Both the position numbers and the translations under genes were made by a program. A stretch of DNA of 52,448 nt from Sperchopsis tessellata (Eukaryota; Arthropoda; Insecta; Coleoptera; Hydrophilidae): the NCBI GenBank assembly GCA_033557685.1, contig JAWQRN010000019.1:1-52448 (forward strand), in the 5' to 3' direction. Positions 46,301 through 52,448 of the stretch are shown here, piece after piece; position 1 is the stretch's first letter; the number at the start of each line of letters is the position of its first letter. Below the pieces are notes generated by a model. That model was not told where the DNA came from, did not search any database, and saw only the letters and a list, made by a program, of their open reading frames with translations.

Positions 46301-47261
46301 ATTCTTACCTCCTGCCTTTACCGGGGATAAATACGTTTTCGGATAAAGTGAACACACCCTATTTCACCGTCCATAATAACAGTATCTCTATTACCGAAGT
46401 TGTATTTCGTTTGAAACCTATTTTTAACTATTAAACTTAAAGCTAACCATTCAAAGCAAAATTAATCCTACAAATAATAATTCATACGAAGTTGAAAAGA
46501 TATGGCCTTTATCATCAAGTAATGATATAGTAGATTCATTCAGTGGTTTCTAAATAATATGCGTGTCTACAATTTCTGGAAGCTGCGTCCGAGGTGAAAG
46601 CCAATTTTTATTTTTATATCGAAGTATATTTGATGTTACGTTCAAAACTGTTTGAGGATTATACGGGTTAGACTTACAGAAAATCCTCAATTGGTATAAC
46701 ATTACATAAATATGTAAGTATTTCAGAGTTTTTCGATTTACAGTTTCGTCGAACAACGGATACGGTTTTGTCCCAGTTATAAAAAGGGAATGTGATGAAA
46801 TTGTGGTCCAAAAAGTACATCTCGCTCTCAAAAGGAAATGTAGACTTAATTTACATACGCACTACTAGCACATGTTATCAAAACATCCATGTATAATATT
46901 AATATGTTTTATGAAAGACCGCTTATACTTAAAATGGAAAGTAGTATCCCAAATGTCGAATGAAACTTGGGAAACTGATTATACTATATAGATAACAAAA
47001 TGATTTATAAAAAGATATTACATAATTACTTACATACTTTGAGTACGGACTATAAATTATTTTCAGAATTTTATACGCCTAGAAGGTGCTCTATTATAGT
47101 GGTGATTATAGTTTAGCACTACACATAATGGCTATACATTTATCCGCTAATACGACTCAATTAGCCGTATTTCGATAAGAGCCTTTTCTCTTTTCAATTT
47201 TCCTGTTTACTAGTGATGAAGTTTCATTCCAATGGCCGTAGCTTTTTAAACTTTAGTTTAA
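46301..47261. other. No gene recognised
   Basis: AT-rich non-coding sequence. A 93-residue frame at 46831-46550 on the - strand has no recognised motif. Confidence 0.5.
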
Positions 47262-47325
47262 TAATAATGATCATAATCATCATTACCAGTCGTTATTTAT
47301 CCATTGCTGGACGCATGAGGGTTAT
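47262..47325 (+). repeat. Possible LINE tail remnant (RTE-type)
   Basis: The piece aataatgatcataatcatc followed by accagtcgttatttatccat and tgctggacgcat resembles the widespread arthropod tail pattern of ATC repeats plus CCACTGCTGGACATAGGCCTC. It is short and diverged. Confidence 0.4.
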
Positions 47326-47329
47326 CTTT

Positions 47330-48615
47330 TAAGTGCTTACAAACGACCACTAGGTGGCGCTATTGAGATGTCATTACTATTTTCATAAAATCTGATATTT
47401 GGTATTGTGAAAACAGTGGCAGCTTAGAAATTGACCGAGTAGTTTTTTTAGAGTGAGCAAAAAATGAAAATTTAACGTGAAGGTTTTCGTTGGATGATTT
47501 TTTACGATTTTAGTAAAGGCCTAACTTAACATCAATGCATCGAATCGCTTCGTTCAACTTTTGGTAATGAATCAACACCAGAAAAGACTGTTTATAATTG
47601 GTTTGCAGAATTTCGTCTTGGTCGTGCGTCCGTCAGTAATGAATTTCGTGAAGGTCGACCAAAATCGAATGTTATTCCAAAAACCATCTATGCTGTGCTT
47701 AACATGATTGAAGAAAATCGGCATGTGACTTACAGTGAGATAGAGGCATGCTTAGGCATATCGAAGACTGCAGTACATTCGATTTTGCATAAATATTTAG
47801 CTGTGAAAAAGATCTGTTCTCTATGTATTCCGCTTAAATTGATCGAAGCTCAAAAAAAGGGTATTTGTGTAAAGAAATGCTCAAAAAATTCGACCAAGGA
47901 ACTGCAAAATTCGTATACAATATCTTGACAGGTGACGAAACTTGGATATATTCGTATGAACTGAAAACTAAGCAACAATCTACTGTTTGGGTGTTCCAAG
48001 ATGGACCAAATCCTACAAAAGTTGGTGGTTCAAAGAGCACTTCCAAGAAAATTATCGCTTGTTTATTCGGTTCCTTTAGAGAATCGAAGAACAGTTAATG
48101 ATGAATGGTATAGAAAAATTTGTTTGCCAGAAGTTATTGATGAAAAAACAACCAAAAACATCGCATCATTCTTCATCATTACAATGCCAGCTCTCACACA
48201 ACATGTCAAACAATTGATTATTTGAAGGAGAAAAACATCAAATTAATGTCTCATTGCCTGTATTCACCTGGCTTATCGCTTAAAAAATTTTTTTGTTCAC
48301 CAATGTCAAACAAAAAATGCGTGGACAGCGATTGTCATCACATCAAGAAGCTTTTTAAGCCTTCGAAAACCATGTTTTTGAGATACCAACTTCAGGGTGG
48401 AAAAAGGCAATAAAACAGTACCAAAAAATTTTTTTCTTTTCTAGTTTTTGTAAAAAAAAAACTTTTGAAGACTTCAAAAACCATGTTTTGAGATACCAAC
48501 TTCAGAGTAGAAAAAATATTTCGAGAATAGGTTTGAACGCATGCAAAGTGTAAAAATATTAAGGAGGAATATTTTGAAAAGCAGTAAAAAAAATTTCTTT
48601 CCTAGTTTTTGTAAA
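47330..48615 (+). pseudogene. Mariner transposon, transposase with lost catalytic residues
   Basis: The transposase can be followed from KAFRW-like GFRWMIFYDFSKGLT near 47490, through the N-terminal HTH part (STFGNESTPEKTVYNWFAEF, 47550-47610), EGRPKSNVIPKTIYAVLNMI, and HVTYSEIEACLGISKTAVHS. The catalytic domain follows: TGDETWIYSYE (first Asp, codon 47934-47936), QQSTVWVFQDGPNPTKVGG, and ILHHYNASSH where HHDN is expected (Tyr at 48180-48182). YSPGLSLKKFF then stands where YSPDLAPxDFF is expected (Lys at 48285-48287). The 34-residue spacing typical of D,D34D mariners is kept, but the second and third Asp are gone. Frameshifts at about 47870, 48060 and 48130 add to the decay. The C-terminal end is present twice. 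Confidence 0.9.
48360..48615 (+). repeat. Tandem duplication of the mariner 3' end
   Basis: Copy 1 (about 48360-48450) reads AFENHVFEIPTSGWKK and then aaaatttttttcttttctag. Copy 2 (about 48462-48615) reads the same protein stretch, continues to the true C-terminus (YFENRFERMQ ... EEYFEKQ-stop, stop at 48585-48587 after a one-base insertion) and again ends in aaatttctttcctagttttt. Copy 1 lacks about 70 bases of C-terminal coding sequence. Confidence 0.8.
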
Positions 48616-48939
48616 CATTTAAAAGGTAAACCTCGTATGCATCTTTTATTCTCTCTTTTATGGCCGCTGAAAGTTCTACATAACATTATGCCTTCTTGCC
48701 ATCATCACTCTAGATACAGTGGTTTAATAAAAAAACTAGTCTCAAATAATTGTTGTCTTGGTTTTTATTCAATTTAAAATCAGTCTTTGGCGTTCGAAGA
48801 CATTTTGTTAATATTTGTTTACATTTTAGGAGAAGGCATGCAATTTTCTTGATACATTTATCATATTAGCAATTATATAATAATATTTGAACTAACTAAC
48901 ACAAAATCTTCAATTATATCTATACAGGATAGAATTTCT
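48616..48939. other. No gene recognised
   Basis: It probably contains the mariner 3' boundary, which could not be located because no terminal inverted repeat was recognised. Otherwise AT-rich. Confidence 0.4.
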
Positions 48940-49170
48940 CTTAAAAAACTCAGGATGTAGTCTTTCCACAAATTTAATTAACATATCGACCGGTTTCGAC
49001 CATTCAGATCACTTTTAGACTTGTTATGCAATTCGGACTACGTGAGTGCAGCACGTAAGCGTATATTCACGTTATTCAGAATGCACAACAAGCTAGGCAA
49101 TGACCTGAATGGTTGAAACCGGTTACTATATAAATTAAATGTGTGGAAGGAAAACATCTTGAATTTTCTT
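48940..49170. mobile_element. Palindrome of two PLE-type hammerhead-like termini
   Basis: The left arm, on the - strand, reads ctgaatggtcgaaaccggtc (49007-48988), then atatgttaattaaatttgtg and gaaagac. The right arm, on the + strand, reads ctgaatggttgaaaccggtt (49105-49124), then taaattaaatgtgtggaagg. The arms pair over about 70 bases around an 85-base core. Both keep CTGAA, GAAACCGGT and TGTGGAA in the spacing seen at the PLE 3' end. Only a two- to four-base region is left for stem II, so they resemble extremely reduced hammerheads. No coding sequence is present. Confidence 0.6.
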
Positions 49171-50861
49171 AACTATGAATATAACAAAATTCTTTTTTAA
49201 TAGTATGGTTTTCACTGCCACAAAGGCTAATCATATATAGGGAAAAAAATATGTTAAATCTGACCAGATACTCTTCATATAAACCAAATACCTCCAATCC
49301 AAAATGTATAATTACCTGAAATCTTATCATGGAAAGTGCCATCCTCGATCATTCAGTCTCATAAGGGAATGAATATAATGTCAACCGTCTGTCAAATAGA
49401 ACTATACGTAATTCTTAGTATATTAAGCGATCAAAAGGTAACGTTGTAGACAATGCTCCGTTGTTCTTAAGTTGCGCGATTTCTTTAGAAACATTACCTC
49501 CGCACATAATCATATATGTCTTTAAGGGGTTCATCTTAAGGTCGAGATGATTTGATAATAGATGATCTCAAGGCCATGTATTTACTAATTATTTGTGATA
49601 GGCAGATCCTCCAAACGAAAGATTTTATGTTGTAATTACATTAATTTAAGAAGTGAAATGCATGTATATTAAACTGCACACCAACAACGAACTTTCTGTC
49701 CTCCCAATTAGATAATGACTATTTAGTGATACGGCATATGAAAAATCAAGGCATACACTAACATAATAAGTATATAGTTCAACTCATTGCCAAAACATCA
49801 TAAAATTTATTAACAATTTTTATTGGACTACTAAAGTATCTTTCTCTCAACAAAGTATTACCTAACGGTCGAAAATTCTTTTTAATACTAGGACCACGCC
49901 AATATTTAATATGGAAGGTGGTATTCCGAGGAGAGTTAATTGATTTGCAAATTACAGTTCTTTGTGAATAACTTTTAATCTGTTTGAGTTTTCGTAATTT
50001 TTGAGAAAAATATAATTTCAAGGTTACATGGGTACTGAACTTTTAAAAACTTTTCTATAGGGTTATTTTCAAACCAAATAAAACCACCAAAGATGTACTT
50101 TAAATAATACTTTTATTATACTAATATTTTTTTCCGAAAATGCTTGATTTTTTTGAAAAAGAAGTAAATACAGTTATTTTAAATCTAATTTATACAAAAT
50201 AAATCATGTTACACGAGATTCTATGAACTAAATATCAGTTTTGTTTAAATTAACTATATAACTCATAGTATTCTTAATAATACAAATTTCAAAAAGTTAA
50301 TTTTGTATATTCTTCAAAGATAAATCAAACATAAACCTCCTGAGTAGATAATGTATATCTGTTAGTTGATATAACGACTTCAAAGAAAGTTATTCTAGCA
50401 ACATATTGTATAAGTTCGGGCATGAAGAGTGTGTTCACTGCAAATTATGCTCATACTTAGGGGTTCTGCATGAAGGGTGCGACCTTAATAAGAGGGATTG
50501 GATTGAAGAGATACGTACGTTTCGACACCCCCTTTTATTATATGGTGTCTACCCTACCGCCACAATCCTTATAGACCGGTTCAACGAGCTCTTTTATATA
50601 AAATTTCAAACTAGCATTGCCTCTTCGGTTTAAGAACTCCAACGAATCCGGAAATTTTATTGTACGTGTTTTGGAGATTATTTTTTATTTTATCATTTTA
50701 TTACATTTCACACCCATCGCTTTAAAAGCGTGCCCACATTACCGTGGAAAAGATAAATGATCTCTAACTATATAAATATAGATATTACAATATTTCCATT
50801 TTCTCCATTAATAGTGTATTCAGTAAAATTCTTCAGTATACACAATATATAACTTATTATC
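49171..50861. other. No gene recognised
   Basis: AT-rich. Open frames at 50021-49779 (-) and 50406-50633 (+) have no recognised domain; the latter lies in a slightly GC-richer patch (50400-50640). Confidence 0.5.
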
Positions 50862-51045
50862 AGGTCTCTGGGAACTAACCGTGTGTTGAATTTCCTTCTT
50901 GCTGAAGTTTTGTACGTCTTTGCACAGAACATTTTCAAGACATAAAGCTCTCAAACGTACTAGATATCGTCAGATGATAGCTCCCAGAAAACCTGTACAT
51001 ATTCACTGTGGTCATAGAAGTCTGCGTACTTAATATACTACAGAC
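50862..51045 (-). mobile_element. Short palindromic-family element, copy E (reduced)
   Basis: The left end caggtctctgggaactaacc is followed by gtgtgttgaatttccttcttgctgaagtt. The right end, tagctcccagaaaacctg, is the inverse of the left. The extra terminal piece follows on the right (cactgtggtcatagaagtct, then gcgtac), as in copy B. The core has lost most of the agctct repeats. It is more diverged than copies C and D. Confidence 0.6.
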
Positions 51046-51082
51046 ACGTAATAATTGTTACACTAAACCTTTAAACCACATG

Positions 51083-51083
<1 letters not shown>

Positions 51084-51119
<36 letters not shown>
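51084..51119. repeat. (AT)n microsatellite
   Basis: Uninterrupted TA repeat of about 18 units. Confidence 0.95.
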
Positions 51120-51121
<2 letters not shown>

Positions 51122-51559
51122 TAAATATTACCATTTCTTCGTTGACGAATCACGACAGAATAATTTTTAGCGTATAAAATTATTTAAACAGATTTTCGTT
51201 CTCCAGTTATACTGTATTTCGCAGCAGCCTTCTTAATACCGCAGTTTCATCAATATATCAATTGCTGCGTCATCTGACTGACTAAATTTATCAACATTAT
51301 CAGTGTGCTAGTTTATTTTTAACAATGCATCTTCTCTTACTTACATAAAACGGATATTTCCACGAATTTAGTGGAAATCAAAGTAAACATTGATTCGTTG
51401 GTAAAATTCTGTTAATTATGTAATCATATGTTATTTACTATAGCCGGACTTCCATTAAAATAAACACACCCACATCAATAAAATTTAAATATTACACAAA
51501 AAAAGAAAATATTTACAACCTGTTAGTAACTTGGCCAAATATTCGTGCAAATTTTTTAG
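51120..51559. other. No gene recognised
   Basis: AT-rich non-coding sequence without recognisable repeats or frames. Confidence 0.5.
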
Positions 51560-52110
51560 ATATTCTGATCCAGTGCAAATAAAACACAGTTTACTATTTT
51601 AATCATTAATATATTTTCCACCTTAATCTATAACTCTTGCTTTGATGCAAAGAAACTGGAAACTTCTTTTTCGACTAATTTTTTAAAGTTTAATTTTTTC
51701 CCGAAAAAAAATCTGTTGTGTCATAAATAAATTAAAATATTATGATACAGTATCCACGTTTCGTCACCTGCCACAATGCTATGTAATGTGGTGTTTATTC
51801 GCTTCTGACAATTGGCTTCTGATAGCTCGTGTGTTAACCACTTTCCTAGATTTTATACTATTTTAGGTGACAGAATTCTGTTCCATGAGATTAATGTAGC
51901 CTAGCTGCAATCTGATCCACCGCTACGGCTGGCTCAGAGTCCACAAGAATCTTTAAAATGTCGTTGCCAAAATGAATAGGACGCCATTCATTATTAACAT
52001 ATTATTTTGTCAATCTTGGAATCTCTTAAAATACTTCTGTGCAGTTTTAACGCTGATACCATGTCACTATGACACTTTTAGTTTTTTTCTGTTGAGGGAC
52101 CACCACTCAC
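51560..52110 (-). pseudogene. Mariner-like transposase, antisense, internally deleted
   Basis: Reading leftwards: NDILKILVDSEPAVAVDQIA with ARLH (about 51970-51895), then SHGTEFCHLK, VGKWLTHELSEANCQKRIN (about 51845-51790) and IVAGDETWILYHN (about 51770-51735). The first catalytic Asp (GDETW) is kept. The sequence then passes almost directly to a C-terminal-like piece, FFASKQEL, stop, IKVENILMIK (about 51665-51600). The rest of the catalytic domain, including the second and third Asp, is therefore deleted. Stops and shifts are present. It is a different subfamily from the mariner at 47330-48615. Confidence 0.65.
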
Positions 52111-52366
52111 AAAGAAAAAAATAGTGAAAGTGTCGTTTATACTCATTATCGATAGTTATTTTCTATGGGTTCTTGTTTACGTCCGATGTTTATAAAAATC
52201 GACCACGTAAGCATATATTTCAAAACAAGAATGTTTTTTTTGAAAGTGGATTGAAATTTTCCACAATGAGCCTTTTTCAAGTACTTTTTGTATAAATATA
52301 TATCAACTAAAAAAAAGACATTTTTTATATAAAAATTATGTATACCTTATTAAGTATTTCAAATCT

Positions 52367-52370
<4 letters not shown>
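52111..52370. other. No gene recognised
   Basis: It may hold the 5' part of the antisense mariner. The sequence is AT-rich and no terminal repeat was identified. Confidence 0.4.

Positions 52371-52448
<78 letters not shown>
52371..52448. repeat. (AT)n microsatellite at window end
   Basis: A long TA repeat with one short interruption (aaac near 52398) runs to the last base, so its full length is unknown. Confidence 0.95.

Noticed and set aside
50406..50633. 75-residue open frame with three cysteines near its start
   Set aside because: Too short, with no recognised domain and no second exon evident.
1..52448. CRISPR arrays, operons, bacterial promoters or rRNA genes
   Set aside because: Composition and content are those of repeat-rich eukaryotic DNA; no regularly spaced repeats or rRNA segments were seen.

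Overview
This is an AT-rich (roughly two thirds A+T by eye) eukaryotic window. It contains no intact cellular gene that I can recognise. Almost everything identifiable is a decayed transposable element: Penelope-like elements (PLEs), several LINE clades, a piggyBac element, Tc1/mariner elements, a tRNA-derived SINE, short palindromic elements and AT/CT microsatellites. The mixture (R1-like and jockey-like LINEs, RTE-like LINEs, piggyBac, mariner, PLEs with GIY-YIG endonucleases) points to an animal, most likely an arthropod and probably an insect. I cannot name the species. All family assignments come from reading translations by eye; no database search was run.

Layout. 1-3080: three PLE remnants in a row on the + strand, with a hammerhead-ribozyme-like motif at 2605-2655. 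4195-6290: a long degenerate PLE on the - strand. 7441-7732, 11491-11902, 33714-34156 and 50862-51040: copies of a short, largely palindromic element; the second has an exact 14-bp target duplication. 12480-13345: fragments of two DDE transposases and one LINE. 18570-21150: a jockey-like LINE (-) back to back with an R1-like LINE (+). 22176-24345: two PLE copies of one family joined head to head. 25542-27560: a broken piggyBac with a probable 5' intron. 29580-30905: an RTE-like LINE whose two halves point towards each other across an AT microsatellite. 31631-31929 and 41991-42255: two copies of one tRNA-derived SINE. 35224-35707: C-terminal end of a CR1/jockey-type LINE. 36735-38040 (-): remnant of a protein family with an ADGC-x(3)-NKN motif, probably a poorly described transposon. 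40970-41835: a 195-bp sequence present twice. 44440-46300 (-): long RTE-like LINE (endonuclease plus RT). 47262-48615: a LINE tail remnant, then a mariner with a duplicated 3' end. 48940-49170: a palindrome made of two PLE-type hammerhead-like termini. 51560-52110 (-): a second mariner. The window ends in a long AT microsatellite.

No genes act together here as an operon or pathway. The unifying theme is reverse-transcription-based mobility: PLE proteins, PLE-type hammerhead-like termini scattered at six places, and short non-autonomous elements that carry target-site duplications. The points most worth a second look are the hammerhead-like termini, the palindromic element with its 14-bp duplication, the SINE family and the ADGC-x(3)-NKN family.
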